Shown piece after piece: positions 34,535 through 45,678 of a DNA stretch of 64,000 nucleotides. The notes below the pieces were generated by a model. That model made no database searches. It was not told the DNA's origin and worked only from the letters and a program-made list of their open reading frames with translations. The DNA is taken from NCBI GenBank assembly GCA_902806565.1, contig CADCXA010000027.1:2046001-2110000 (forward strand). The letters are read 5' to 3'. The stretch is from Hypoxylon rubiginosum (Eukaryota; Ascomycota; Sordariomycetes; Xylariales; Hypoxylaceae). A program made the translations under genes and the position numbers. Every line of letters starts with the position of its first letter. The first letter of the stretch is position 1.

Positions 34535-37125
34535 TAATATTAAACCGTCACGCCTTCCTTTCCGGCGTATGGTTTGACATATGCACGCCGAGTCCCCTAT
34601 AGGAGATTTTGCCGACCCACACACGTGGTGATAGATCGGCATTGAATCCTTTACATAGTCTGAGTGTCGGCAGGGTAGATAATGGTGTACACATCTCGAG
34701 ACGGCGTCGTGGACTACAGGGCATATGACGCCTCAGCGCACAGGCTCCCGAACGTAACTGCAACCGCCCAAGCCGCCTTTGCAAACGTGCGCCTCTCTCC
34801 CTGACGAAAGCTAATGGCAGGGATGCCAGGCGACAGGTGTAACCTTCCAGCTTCTAAATCAAGGTCATTATGATCACAGGTTATCATGAAAATCATGACG
34901 GTACACGCATGCTCGCTCCCACGCTTGCTGACCTCGCTGCAACCATCCCAATGGAGGTCCGGTGACGTTCGGAGTGTTACGACATATGTATAACAAAAGG
35001 CTGATATCGACGAATCAATATCTCAAGTTCCCACCTGGTTCGAAAGGCGTCCATTGCAATTTTGGCGACAGCGTAGGAGCCATCCGGCCAACGGTCAGTT
35101 TTTGGTCCGAGGTGCCCTTCTGGTAAGTTTCGGAGAGACGAGGCCGCGCCCCAGATCAGCTGGGCGACGGCTCAAGGACCGAGGACCAAGGATTCTGGAC
35201 CAGAAAGCAAACAACCTGGATGGACTGGCAATATCGACGCCTGCTACGTCGACCATGGTGATCTCGCAGAAATATTTTAAGCAGGGCCGAAGTCCGCAGT
35301 GTCACCTGGATCCCTCAGTCTGGTCTGTGCCGGTGCCAAGTCGTGTATGTTTCAGAATAACTATTCAGTGGGACCTCCCTACACGATCGTCAGGATCCAT
35401 GCGTGTTCCTGTAGGCTATAGAACCATCTTAGTACCAGGTCGCGCGGGAGGCCATGCTGAAAGCCCTTGGGCCTGGCATACAGTCTGCACGCCATGCGGG
35501 AAGCCTAATATCGAGTCAGCCGCATTCGGGCCATGCTGTCAGACTTGAGCAACGTTGCCAGTTTTCTGGAACTCTTCTTTAGATGAACTTAAGCCGCTCT
35601 GCCAAAGGGACAGGAGCTAGTGTAAGGTACTTTAAGTGTTGTATTCAGCCGGACGTAGCACAGCATGAGCATGGCGCATCGTTTCGAAAGGAGGAATCGG
35701 CCAAACGGTTGACCCAGCGGCCAAGGGCCCCAAGGCCCCAACCACCCGGGCAGGTATTGGGAACTGCATTGGAACTTGGAGCTGTTGCGCCCAGACAAGG
35801 GAACATGGACGGCGCATCGCATCGCATCGCATAGTACACGTACAACACAGGATGGACCTAGAATAGGTGGTCCGAGGGCTCGTAATCTTTGTCAAGCGAG
35901 TGTATCAAGGTCAAGGTCAAGGTCGAGTGGCATTGCGGGTCGAGGGCGGGAAACTCGTCTAAGTAAAGCGTCGCGTCGCATAAGATATCTCAGTAGTATC
36001 CTTTTCTTTTTCTTTCAGGTTTAAAAAAAGAAGTGAGCAGGTATGGGTATCGAAGAACGTGTCCTGAGTCACGCCCATGTCCGTGCTCGTGTCTGCTCTG
36101 CATCTAATCTACATCCATGTATCGAGATACGTGTATATGTATGTACAATATATGTATGTACAATGTAGGTACAAGGGGGTGACATTTCGGTTAACCCTTT
36201 TCTGTTTGTTCCCATTCTATGCAAACAAGAGGAGTGAGGGACAGGGGGACAAGAGGATAGGGGGACAGGGAACATGAGGGACTTGCTTGCCGCCTCTCCC
36301 AACCTCGCACGCTTGGATAAGGTTTTGGTCACCTGAGCGGGGTACCAAGACTACTAAAAGTACCGTTTACGGTATTTTATGGCTTAGGAATACTTGCTGA
36401 GATCTATTCCCTCCTACCCCCTGCTGGGGCTGCTGGGCTATTCGCCGTTTCGAGCTAGGCTGTTGCTTGCAGAGTTCCCCTTGACCACTTTGGGCGATGC
36501 GAGATCTGTGATAGGCCCTGGTATATTGCTCTAACGTTATACCCTGCCGTGACCTAGCCAATCCCCGTATCCGCTCGGCTTCTCATTCCTCTAAGCTCCC
36601 CCCCCACTAAATGCTTGCTGGGTTTATATGTACGTAACCGAAAGCATAGGGCTGCGTTGAAGAAAACCAAGCACTTGGGAAAAACATGGGAAAAAACACA
36701 TGGGAGCAAGCCAGACTAAGGTCCAACCTCGAGGCTCACTTACGTACCTCGGTTTATACTCTAGGTATAGACTTCCCGAGAACTTTAGCGCATAAAGAAG
36801 TTCTCTACACTAGAGCGACTAACGCATTGTAGACGAGAAAATGGGGAGACAATGGAGAACAAAATGGAGACGCTCGAGTCTTCACTTTGTCTTCCTTACT
36901 CTACCACATCCAGACACACTGACACACCAGACATCCAGAGTCCAGAATACGACGAGGATCGTACTGAGACGCGCATAAGCAGCCACCAGATATTGCTTCA
37001 CCCCGATTCTTTAAGGGAGGGTACCGTACTACATACTACATACGCTCACCAAGCATTGTATACCTACCACACTCGCCGAGCCCTAACGATCTAAAGAAGC
37101 AAATCCCGAGGGATAAGAACTCGTC
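34535..37125. other. Gene-poor intergenic block with simple repeats
   Basis: Possible coding debris lies at 34600-34890 (minus) and 35050-35550 (plus), broken by stops and not assignable. Simple repeats include tandem GCATC near 35817, tandem AAGGTC near 35908, and duplicated TATGTATGTACAAT near 36136-36165. I see no intact gene. Confidence 0.45.
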
Positions 37126-38169
37126 ATGGCACCCCTGACTCCACACTGGGATCAACCGTCACATCCCAACATCCAGGACGTGATCATTAACGAGCATGAA
37201 TTCACATCCAAGAGCCTGTCCAAAATCTCGCTACCACCGTTCGGCCTGTATGCGAAGATGGACTTTCCTCCGTGTACCTCTGCCCACGCCCCAACCTACG
37301 CGACGGTCCAGTGCGGCCGGAACGAGCACTTGAACCTCAACAGTGACTTGCTATACATCAATCACTCCTGCGAACCAACTCTCGTCAGTAGCCGTCTCAA
37401 AACACCCCACCCAATGCACAGAGCCCAGAGAGGCTAGGCGTTATATTCCTCCCTGCGGTTATCATCACCGGGGTTAGTCAAATCCAGACTCCTAATCCAG
37501 GCCGCAGATCTTCGACACGGCTAATTTCAACATTATCGCCGGCCCCAACGGTCTTCAACCCGGCGAAGAACTAACCGTCCGTTACACCTTTAACACCCCT
37601 ACCTGGTAAGCCCGCTACATCCGCCCCGCCAAAGCTTACCTCCGTCATAGTTCTTCTACCCGTCCACAGAATGGGACATGGCCCAGCCCTTTGACTGCCT
37701 GTGCGGCAAACCCGCCTGCCGCGGTCGTATCAGCGGCGCCAAGGACATGGCCAAGTCGCAGCTGGAAGGCCTATGGCTTAACGGCCACATCCACGAGCTG
37801 CTCGAGGAGCGAGACCACCGCGAGAACGCTAAACCTGGAAACGGTAGTGCTTTGACCGGCGGGTCTTTGACGAAAGTAGCCCCTCCCGAGGATACGACTG
37901 CTCAAGCGCTGAAAGATGCCTTGAAGCATGCCGAAAAGGTGGTAGAGGCGTCGAGACATGCTCTGCAGTCCTACCTTGAATCTGCAGCACTGGCATCCCG
38001 CACCGGCGGAAGATACCGGACTGGCAATGATTATACAGTCGCTAGCGAACCGGCTGGCCCCGGAGGAGCTGACGCCAGCCTACTTACTGGTCTTACCAGG
38101 CGTGGAGCGACATCACGGGAACTGAGCGGCGAGATGGGCGGCGATACTATTTTAGCCACAGGCTCTTAG
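37126..38169 (+). CDS. SET-domain protein (putative lysine methyltransferase)
   Basis: Exons 37126-37383, 37508-37576 and 37651-38169 give 281 residues. The SET core is split by the introns: LYINHSCEPTL (the NHS-C motif), then IFDTANFNIIAGPNGLQPGEELT, then FFYPSTEWDMAQPFDCLCGK. The ELTFFYPSTEW step is typical of fungal SET proteins with a post-SET-like cysteine cluster (CLCGKPACRG). The rest is a helical tail rich in Ala/Glu. I used the non-standard donor GTCCGT at 37577 because it rebuilds that step in frame; the better-looking GTAAGC 31 bases later leaves no open join. The N-terminal SET part is short, so this is a small fungal SET protein. Substrate unknown. Confidence 0.85.
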
Positions 38170-38617
38170 GGGGGCGTGGACTAAAGCTCGTGTCCACGGT
38201 TATTTCGTTCTACTTGAATTCAACATTCTCGCGCCCAAGTCAGCTCTCAACAGCCTGGCTGTATTTAGTTTTAGAAGCAGCACTCCCCAAAGCTCAGTTG
38301 TAACTAGGCAAAACATTCGTTGCTATGAAAAAAAGAAAAAAGAAGACATTCATTTGCAAATACTTCTGCTTCTATTGGCAGTATCTTTACCTATACTACA
38401 TATATGCCTTGCGAGATGCTACCTCAGTCTAACTAATAACTCCGTAACGCGCAAACACCAATGCTACCACGAGCATTTAAAACCCTCTCCATGCAATGGA
38501 TGAGCTCCCAAATTATGAAAATTCCCCCAAAACTGAGCATCCATTGACATCCCATATCCGTACACGTCATTTCTCTCTCACATATTTTTCTTGTTATTCT
38601 CTAAGTCTTTTTCTCTC
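38170..38617. other. Convergent intergenic
   Basis: 3' flanks of the SET gene and the type II membrane protein gene. No other feature seen. Confidence 0.5.
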
Positions 38618-40522
38618 TCAATCTTCGTCGTCGTCTCCCCACCGCAACCAGCTACTACTTCCGCCCTTTGCGTTATCCGCGTCACTCCCCACGCCCCCCG
38701 CGTACCGGCTCTCCTCCTCCTCCCACTTCATCCGCTCCACCCTCGACCGCGCCAGGAACGCCCTCGCGAACCGCCAGGCCTCGGTATCCGCCAGGTTCCA
38801 GGCCTCGATGGCGCTGCGCACGCGGACGTCGCTGTCGATCTTGCTCCGGAAGACCTCGCGGGCGCGGTCCAGGAGCCGGGGCTCGCGCGAGAGGTCGTCG
38901 TCGGCGGGGACGGGGCCGTCGGCCGGGTCGTGCTGGGGCTTGGGGCGGCGCTCGGGCCCCGGGACGGGCGTCTCGGACTTGCCGTCGTCGGTGGCGTTGG
39001 TCGGGACGGCGAAGCCGAACCACCAGTCCAGGTCGTGCGGCACGACCGACTCCCGCTCGGCCGTCAGCCACAGCGAGTGCGAGGCCGCGTAGTCGCCGGC
39101 CACGGCGTCTTTAAATTTGACCACGCGCACCGAGCCCGAGATGCCCGTGCCCAGCAGCTCCTGGAAGACGAGGTACAGCCACTCGTCACGCTTCTTGATC
39201 TCCCGCCGCACGAAGGCGATGTCGAGCGTCTCCCGCTGCGTGTCCAGCGTGCGTAGGGTGTACGGGTGCGGCACGGTGCCGATAGTGTATAGGCCGGTGG
39301 TGTTCCGGTACCTGGCCGGCGTCGCGATTTTCATAGGATGCGACGAAACACAGGGCGTGCACTTCGGGATATTCGGTGGGCACGATGTCGGCATCGGTGA
39401 GTCGCTACACGTCGCGAGTCTGGTTGCCAAGTCCAAGGCCGGTTCAATCATGTGCGTTGTATGAGCGGGCATGGGCTTGAGGACCGCAATGCCGTTGTTG
39501 AAGGCATCTTGCCAGGTGTTATGCAGGTGGAAGTTTATGAGAAGGTTCAGACTCTTCAAACCCTTCTCCCGACTCGCTGCCATTGCCTCCGCTACCTTGG
39601 GATAGGTCTTCTCGATTGTCTTAGTGTCGTAGAACGCCAGAGAATCGCGAGACGGGTCAACACGGAAGGTGTCGCCAGTAACCGCGGCGATAAAGTCCTT
39701 AGCCGTCTTCTTCTGGGGAGTGCGTAGAGCTTGAATGATAGCGTCCGCGATTTGGATCTTCGGGCCAGCGAATAGAGCATTATCAAAGCCTTCCCATCTC
39801 GTCAAACCGGGGTACTCTCCCCTTCGCAGAAACGAGAGCATGGGGTCCTCGTGAGCCGCCATCGGAAGTAGCAAGTGATGCGCCAAAAGCCCACCCCCCA
39901 TGTTCTCCCACGCAAGCCACCGCATCATGTCTTTCTTAAACCCGGGCTCAACTTCCAACCTTTGAAGCTCGTCGTAAAGCGGATTGTTCATAGCTTCCGC
40001 CGGGCTCAAGATGATTGGCTTAAACCCCTGAGCCCACCATGCGCGCCTCCATGTTAGTAAGAGCGCGCTGTCGGCCTCCCCCGTAGCTTTGTCCCGCTGG
40101 ACAGTCGTGTCATAGTAGCAATAGATAGAGGCTCTGTCCTTCAGGGGCGGGAGGAGAGACCTATTCTCGTCTAAAGTAATAGATGAGGAAAACGGACTCC
40201 TCCAATTCCAATTCGAGTACCACGAGCTTCCTCCGTATGTCGAGTTCTTCTGCTCCGGGGGCCTATGGGAAGCCGGCCGAAAGGGGTTCAGGATACTCGA
40301 CGAGATCTTGTCCTTGTACTTCGGTATGGAGAACTTGTGGTCGGCGATCGACTTGGATAGGCTCGGCCCTGTCGGGATGGCACTGGGCAATGTGAAAAGG
40401 AGTGTGAATAGGGCGAAGAATCCAAGTAGGACGAGGAGGAAGGATATTCGCCGCGGGGCTAATCGCAGCCCAAGGATCGCGCGCTGTTTCGGCATTTTCG
40501 GTGTCGAAGGCGAGGGGCGCAA
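38618..40522 (-). CDS. Type II membrane protein, probable Golgi glycosyltransferase-like
   Basis: An intronless frame of 634 residues. A basic cytosolic stub (RLAPRR) precedes one membrane helix at about 26-46 (ISFLLVLLGFFALFTLLF), so the bulk should face the lumen. The luminal part begins with a Ser/Pro stem and has conserved-looking blocks: ASIYCYYDTTVQRDK, LLTWRRAWWAQGFKPIILSP, MMRWLAWENMGGGLLAHHLL, FAGPKIQIADAI, and near the end WWFGFAVP and AIEAWNLADTEAWRFARAFL. This layout is that of fungal Golgi glycosyltransferases. The YCYYDTT...LLTWRRAWWAQGF start resembles the nucleotide-sugar fold of such enzymes, but I see no certain DxD motif. A second ATG at codon 10 (40495) is an alternative start. 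The final residues are acidic. Confidence 0.75.
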   Translation of the reverse strand: MRPSPSTPKMPKQRAILGLRLAPRRISFLLVLLGFFALFTLLFTLPSAIPTGPSLSKSIADHKFSIPKYKDKISSSILNPFRPASHRPPEQKNSTYGGSSWYSNWNWRSPFSSSITLDENRSLLPPLKDRASIYCYYDTTVQRDKATGEADSALLLTWRRAWWAQGFKPIILSPAEAMNNPLYDELQRLEVEPGFKKDMMRWLAWENMGGGLLAHHLLLPMAAHEDPMLSFLRRGEYPGLTRWEGFDNALFAGPKIQIADAIIQALRTPQKKTAKDFIAAVTGDTFRVDPSRDSLAFYDTKTIEKTYPKVAEAMAASREKGLKSLNLLINFHLHNTWQDAFNNGIAVLKPMPAHTTHMIEPALDLATRLATCSDSPMPTSCPPNIPKCTPCVSSHPMKIATPARYRNTTGLYTIGTVPHPYTLRTLDTQRETLDIAFVRREIKKRDEWLYLVFQELLGTGISGSVRVVKFKDAVAGDYAASHSLWLTAERESVVPHDLDWWFGFAVPTNATDDGKSETPVPGPERRPKPQHDPADGPVPADDDLSREPRLLDRAREVFRSKIDSDVRVRSAIEAWNLADTEAWRFARAFLARSRVERMKWEEEESRYAGGVGSDADNAKGGSSSWLRWGDDDED

Positions 40523-42416
40523 ACCTTCCTAGTGTGTAGAGAAAAAGTAAATCGAGAGAAGGACGAGTTAATCGAGAATTAGTGTGCTGAAGTAGTGTCG
40601 CCGTAAAGTAGTGTCGCGGTAACAGAGCGGCGTACGACGAAAGCCACGCGTGCCAAACGCTAGGATTTGTCTAGTAAAATAATGTATTTCAACCGAAAAC
40701 GAGGGGACGAAGGGAATTGTAAATGTTCACACATAAACGATTGGGGATAGATAAGATTATCTCATATCTTCGAGGAATCTCTGCCCCCAGAAAATGAAAA
40801 CTCGCGATCTATGTCGCAGGTTTATTCAACAATCCGGACATCCCCCTTTATGAACTACAAATAACGAGATGTTTGGGAGGGAAAGCCTAAAAAGTTACAG
40901 CACCGTTAGATGCCTATTTGGTGGGGGCTAGGGGGCCGCTATAACGGGAAGGTACCTAAGCCAAGAACCGTGTGGCTGTCAGTAAGTGGCTGATAGTGTG
41001 TGGCTGGCATATTCAGGGGCTCGGGACGTTGACCATTCAACAATCAACAGGAACGACATCGCTAGTTGAGATTACTTGTCTAATTCCCCCAAAATTAACC
41101 CTTGAAACTCATATCATGACATCGAAAGTGCTAGAGATAACTTTTCCATACATCATAGAAAGGACCTAACAATCCGATCTTTTTTTATTTTTTTATTAAA
41201 GGGGTAGCGTTCTGAAATCTCGACAAGACCACCTATGCCACCTATGTTAAGGCACCGAGCTAGGTTAGACAGAAGAACTCTAATGGGAGTCGAGTAAGTC
41301 ATTAAACCACCATAAAACGACAAGAAAATCGGAGAGGAATAATAGACATGGAAGAAAGACGGGGAGAGGCGAAAAGTACCCCTCGTGATTGCCAGATGGG
41401 AGTGCCATTGTAGATTCACAGAGAAGTGGTGAGCGTTCATATTCGATATCTTGCTTGGGTATTGCAGCCTCCTTATACCTACCTGAGTACCCATCCAAAG
41501 GTATGTACTCTTCATGGGATACAAATAAAGCGAACATATGAATGGGGTAGTATCATATTCCCCTAGGTACTTGGTAGGCCACGACCAATAAATTCTTGAT
41601 CAAGGTCTATCCAATACCGCTCGCTACTCAGTAGTCTATATCCTTACCTTTCTAGAGAAGGAACACGGTTGATGTTGTACATTTACACCCTCTCTAATAA
41701 GGGAAGAACCATTCAAGTCACTGGTTGCTTCCCAAGGAGCCTCTATGTAGTAAACAAACCCACTTATATCGGACAATCACGAGTTCAGCAAAGCTCAGCC
41801 TTTACTTGCAGAGAGCAAGACATCTCCCCTCTCCTACTGGCTGTCTCTATCCATCCTCCCTACATCCTCTTGAAGGAGCATTTAGCTTTCTCAGCAGACA
41901 TAATCTGTCATCCTTGAAGAGACACTCTTTAGCTAGGTATCTTCTACGGCGGCCCATTCGCAACAGGCACCTAGCCAGATGGTTTAGCCTACAGCATCCT
42001 CGTCTAGCGTTCTTACCGCAAGCTAGTGACTTCCCAAGTGGAAGCCCACACCGAGACACGCAACGGGGTATGATTTAAGCGTTTGCACCTATTTACCCCG
42101 ACGGCTAATCCAAGAAAACAGTGATTAAATCAACTGTGTCCGGAGAATTGGTTTGCGGCTACTTCAAGGATAAGCAGACATACCTCGATTGGCCCTTGGC
42201 GCCCTCAAGGGAGGTTCGACGACCATAACGATCCAAACCGAACTGAATTCTTCTTTCACGCGAACCACTTCAACGAGGCTCGAGTAGATAACTAAAATCG
42301 GAGATAACCAACCTACCTATCCACTTCCTTCTTACTACGAACCTTTCTAGGTATTCATTGAAACATCGACTTGTCACTTTACTTTCCACGTCACTTTCTA
42401 CCCCAGCCATTTCAGT
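40523..42416. other. Long divergent intergenic
   Basis: 1.9 kb between divergent genes. Frames at 41153-41537 (minus) and 41669-42078 (plus) overlap each other and carry no motif. AGGTACCTA and CCTAGGTAC words occur near 40950 and 41563. Confidence 0.5.
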
Positions 42417-44453
42417 ATGGCAATCCCATCTGATAATAGGTTGATGTCCGCTCTTGATGGTATCATCAAGGAGGAAGTAGCATCAGCTCTAAGGAGTCTT
42501 AGTATCGACGACATGGTAGAAGCTATCTTACGAAGACCGGATCATCAAGCCATTTACGATAAGTTATTTAATCGACTCTACGGGGGCAGCATATCACGCA
42601 TGATCGGTACAAGAGGAGACACTCGTAAAATCTACCAGGATTTATTCGGTGAACTCATCGCCAAGATGGAAATCCAAAGTCAGGGCCAACAGGAACAACA
42701 TGAGAGTGCTGTTGAGAGCACTGACAAACAGACTCCCATCGATGCCAAGCCTTCAATACAAATCGACGTAGAAAATACTCAAATACCATCCTCGAATGAA
42801 TCTGCTCCCGGTTCTCGACCTCAAGCTTTAGAGTCAAGGCACCAGCCTCTCCCGCCTGGGTCATATTCTCCTGAGGTGGGTCCAGCGGCCAGATCTGGAG
42901 TAATTGCGATGCCGCCCAAAGAGGATATTGGTACTACTGGTGCCTCCAGGGAAGACATACACAGTATTGGGTTTGGTCCTTTGGAGCCTGGTCTCGACGC
43001 CTGGGCTCCAATGTTCACGAGCGAAGCTGAACTCCGCAATATTGGACCAAGAGTGAATGAAATCCATACAACCCCGAGAAGCTACAAGGTCGCTAGAGGT
43101 TTTTACGATTTCATCGAATGCCTGAATCCGGCCTATCTCTCTGGGCGCGCTGAATATTTGACCAAAAGATTCCCCCGGACCCTTCGTCTAGAGAACACTA
43201 GAGAACTCGTCACGTCCTGGCATGCCGTAGGCGAAGGATACAGTGATGAGGTTAACGATATTAGTATAGCATTCATGGCGGTGCGATGCTTCGACTTGTA
43301 CCAAAAAACCCATAACACAATATTCCTGCGTTCCCGAGTGTCTGATGAGGATGAGGAACTGGAGACATTTACGGACTATGCCGAAAGCGAGAGAGATATC
43401 CGGAAAGGCTCGGTCATCTTGAAGAAGGATAAAACTAAGTGGCGGGACATCATGAGACTCGGCGGGCAACTCTCATCACTATTAAAGGATTTCGGTGGAG
43501 AATCCTTTCTCATTTTATTCCCGCTTCACGAACTTAGTGATAAAATTGGGGAAAGTCTGGTATCGATTCATTCCATTCAGTATCCATGGAATATGATCAG
43601 AAGTCTCCTAGAACACACTGGATTAGGAGATTTCTTTAGATCTCTCTCCGGTGCTGTGGGCGATCTTTTGATCTCGAGGTTCCGAACACAGGACGATCCG
43701 AAAGGTAGCTTTATGGAACATATTGCACCGGTCTTCGAAAAATATTATCTGAAAGGGATCACGAAAAATACTCCAAGGCCCGAGGACTATATACGATATC
43801 GACCAGTATCAATGTGGCCACCACTTGTATTCTGCGGCACCAGCCTGGTGCATCTAAGCGCGGATCTGTCTCTCGGACCTTCGTCGCTACGTTCAGTCGG
43901 ATACGGATATTTAGAGGAAGATATTCTTGAATATCTGATTCGACAAAGGTTGCCAGATGGCTGGTCCCTGCTGGGTAGAAACGAAATCTCCCAAGTTGCG
44001 GATGAAAATATTCTGCTACATGACTTCAAGGGTATCGTCATTCCACTACGCATCGATCATAATTGGTGTCTTTTCTGTTACATGAACCCAACGCGTTCTA
44101 ACACCGCTCATCCAATTACTTTCGTCAACCCCACGAAGAGTAAGAAAGTACACCGCAGAGCATTGTTTCTACTTAGAAAATGGATTCCAAAGGACCAAGA
44201 CTGGATCCCAAAGGAGATCACCGCCAAACACCTCAAGGTGATTGAGATACAGGCTACGTGTCAGCAGGACAGCGGAATACAAGTCATCCTCCACGCAGAA
44301 GCGATGGCAAGGACAGGGAAGCCAGAGTCTCGGCTGATGGATGAGAAGATGTGTAGGGACTTTCGAGTGAGGCACTTCGTCGCCTTACTGAACGAAGTGC
44401 AGCAAGCGGCTACTAAGGCTGCCCTGAAGAAGGCCTCGAAGAAAGTGAAATAG
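42417..44453 (+). CDS. Orphan protein with a Ulp1/C48-like C-terminus lacking the catalytic Cys
   Basis: An intronless frame of 678 residues; the ATG follows a CAACC/TCAG leader. The N-terminus (1-85) is helical, about 85-200 is Gln/Ser/Pro-rich and disordered, and 200-500 is a mixed domain without a known motif. Residues 535-660 resemble a Ulp1 (C48) cysteine protease. A strand leads to IDHNWCLFCYMNP (His548-Asn549-Trp550, compare the HW motif), followed by ITFVNPTKS (Asn571 where Asp is usual). Then comes CQQDSGIQVILHAEAMA, compare Q...DCG followed by a helix, with Ser619 where the nucleophile Cys belongs. Two of three catalytic residues would thus be changed, suggesting a pseudoenzyme or a Ser variant. 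Third positions are more A/T than in the housekeeping genes, and the gene sits alone between 1.9-kb and 0.7-kb gaps. The coding call is firm; the fold call is tentative. Confidence 0.8.
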   Translation: MAIPSDNRLMSALDGIIKEEVASALRSLSIDDMVEAILRRPDHQAIYDKLFNRLYGGSISRMIGTRGDTRKIYQDLFGELIAKMEIQSQGQQEQHESAVESTDKQTPIDAKPSIQIDVENTQIPSSNESAPGSRPQALESRHQPLPPGSYSPEVGPAARSGVIAMPPKEDIGTTGASREDIHSIGFGPLEPGLDAWAPMFTSEAELRNIGPRVNEIHTTPRSYKVARGFYDFIECLNPAYLSGRAEYLTKRFPRTLRLENTRELVTSWHAVGEGYSDEVNDISIAFMAVRCFDLYQKTHNTIFLRSRVSDEDEELETFTDYAESERDIRKGSVILKKDKTKWRDIMRLGGQLSSLLKDFGGESFLILFPLHELSDKIGESLVSIHSIQYPWNMIRSLLEHTGLGDFFRSLSGAVGDLLISRFRTQDDPKGSFMEHIAPVFEKYYLKGITKNTPRPEDYIRYRPVSMWPPLVFCGTSLVHLSADLSLGPSSLRSVGYGYLEEDILEYLIRQRLPDGWSLLGRNEISQVADENILLHDFKGIVIPLRIDHNWCLFCYMNPTRSNTAHPITFVNPTKSKKVHRRALFLLRKWIPKDQDWIPKEITAKHLKVIEIQATCQQDSGIQVILHAEAMARTGKPESRLMDEKMCRDFRVRHFVALLNEVQQAATKAALKKASKKVK

Positions 44454-45160
44454 CCGGTTACTATCAAGGTAACCAAGGTAGCCAATGAGGATAAAAGCGA
44501 AGGCAAAGTTTAAGTAAGTTCTAGTTGGAGGCGAAACTACGACCTTTGCTGTATGTGTGAAGGCTTGATATGCAATTTTCGCGATGGATTGCTAGGTTAC
44601 AAGAGAATCGATGTCTTATGACTGCGAGTGATTTCCAATAGGCATTGAAGATAGCTCACTGAGAATTGAGACTGGATGTCTGAATTATTCCACTGCATTT
44701 GAGTCTTTCGTGACATTTCCGGAACAGGTGCTTTGGTCGGAGAAACACCTCTAGAATTATAATGAGAGTTGTGCGGGTATGAGAACTTGATAAGTTAAAT
44801 GTGTAGGCATGCTTACTTGATTTTCAAGTAGTATATGAAGTCCTCGTACCTAGACACGACATATGAATTCTCCGTGTCAGTTTGCATAAGATATGAAGTC
44901 ATCGTCGATATATCAAGGCCGGTATTGTAAAAGCAAACCCCTGAGTGAAGCCTTGGGAGTGCAGAGTGGAGCAGATTTTAGGGAGTCGAGCACAGGCCAC
45001 ACTAGGTGCAGCCCTGAAGTATCTAAGTGTGTGGAGTCACGTGCATTTCAATTCCAGCCCACAACGGTGAAGCGAACTTTCTAAAATTTCATTATTCGCA
45101 GCCCCTCTACATTCAACTCAACATCACAACTGCAACGCCAAACATCAGAAATCCGACAAA
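44454..45160. other. Intergenic, eS25 promoter side
   Basis: 3' flank of the Ulp1-like gene and the eS25 promoter, with an E-box at 45037-45044. No gene seen. Confidence 0.5.
45037..45044. promoter_or_regulatory. E-box TCACGTGC upstream of eS25
   Basis: CACGTG core lying 117 bp before the eS25 start codon. The same 8-mer in reverse orientation lies before the ADP/ATP carrier gene. bHLH or Cbf1-type factors bind such sites in fungi; use here is an inference. Confidence 0.45.
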
Positions 45161-45678
45161 ATGGCTCCCGCAGCGACTGGTGCTAAGAAGCAGAAGAAGA
45201 AGTGGTCCAAGTATGTAGAAGATGCAATCAATCCATAGTACAGGTGACATTTAGCTGACTTTCGTACCACAGGGGCAAAGGCAAGTACCACCAAATTTCG
45301 CGACGGGCGCATTTCGACGAGAGACGACCAGAACTCCCACACGACGAACCCCTCCAGAATTTTGACTGACCGTTCCTCATTATAGTCAAGGACAAGGCAC
45401 AGCACGCTGTCCTGCTCGACAAGACCACTTCCGAGAAGCTCTACAAGGATGTCCAATCCTACCGCCTCGTCACAGTTGCCACCCTCGTCGACAGACTAAA
45501 GATCAACGGCTCGCTGGCACGAAAATGCCTGAAGGACCTTGAGGAGAAGGGACAGATCAAGCCTATCGTCACGCACAGCAAAATGAAGATCTACAGTATG
45601 TTTGGTGGTACCTCTATACAGCATTGAAGTTGGATACTAATCTTGGACACAGCCCGAGCTGTCGGTGCTACGGACTAA
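45161..45678 (+). CDS. 40S ribosomal protein eS25
   Basis: Exons 45161-45210, 45273-45280 (8 nt), 45386-45595 and 45653-45678 encode 97 residues. The protein reads MAPAATGAKKQKKKWSKGKV, then KDKAQHAVLLDKTTSEKLYK, YRLVTVATLVDRLKINGSLA, and ends TRAVGATD. This is eS25, with its winged-helix core and basic N-terminal tail, at the size usual in filamentous fungi. The second intron has a GC donor (AAAG|GCAAGT); only this choice gives the expected KGKVKDKAQ step. The 8-nt exon GGGCAAAG lies between introns of 62 and 105 bp. eS25 is on the 40S head near the E site and is needed for some IRES-driven initiation. Confidence 0.95.

Noticed and set aside
35054..35548. 164-codon plus-strand frame
   Set aside because: Biased to Arg/Pro/Ser, no motif; other frames here look equally coding-like, so at most gene debris.
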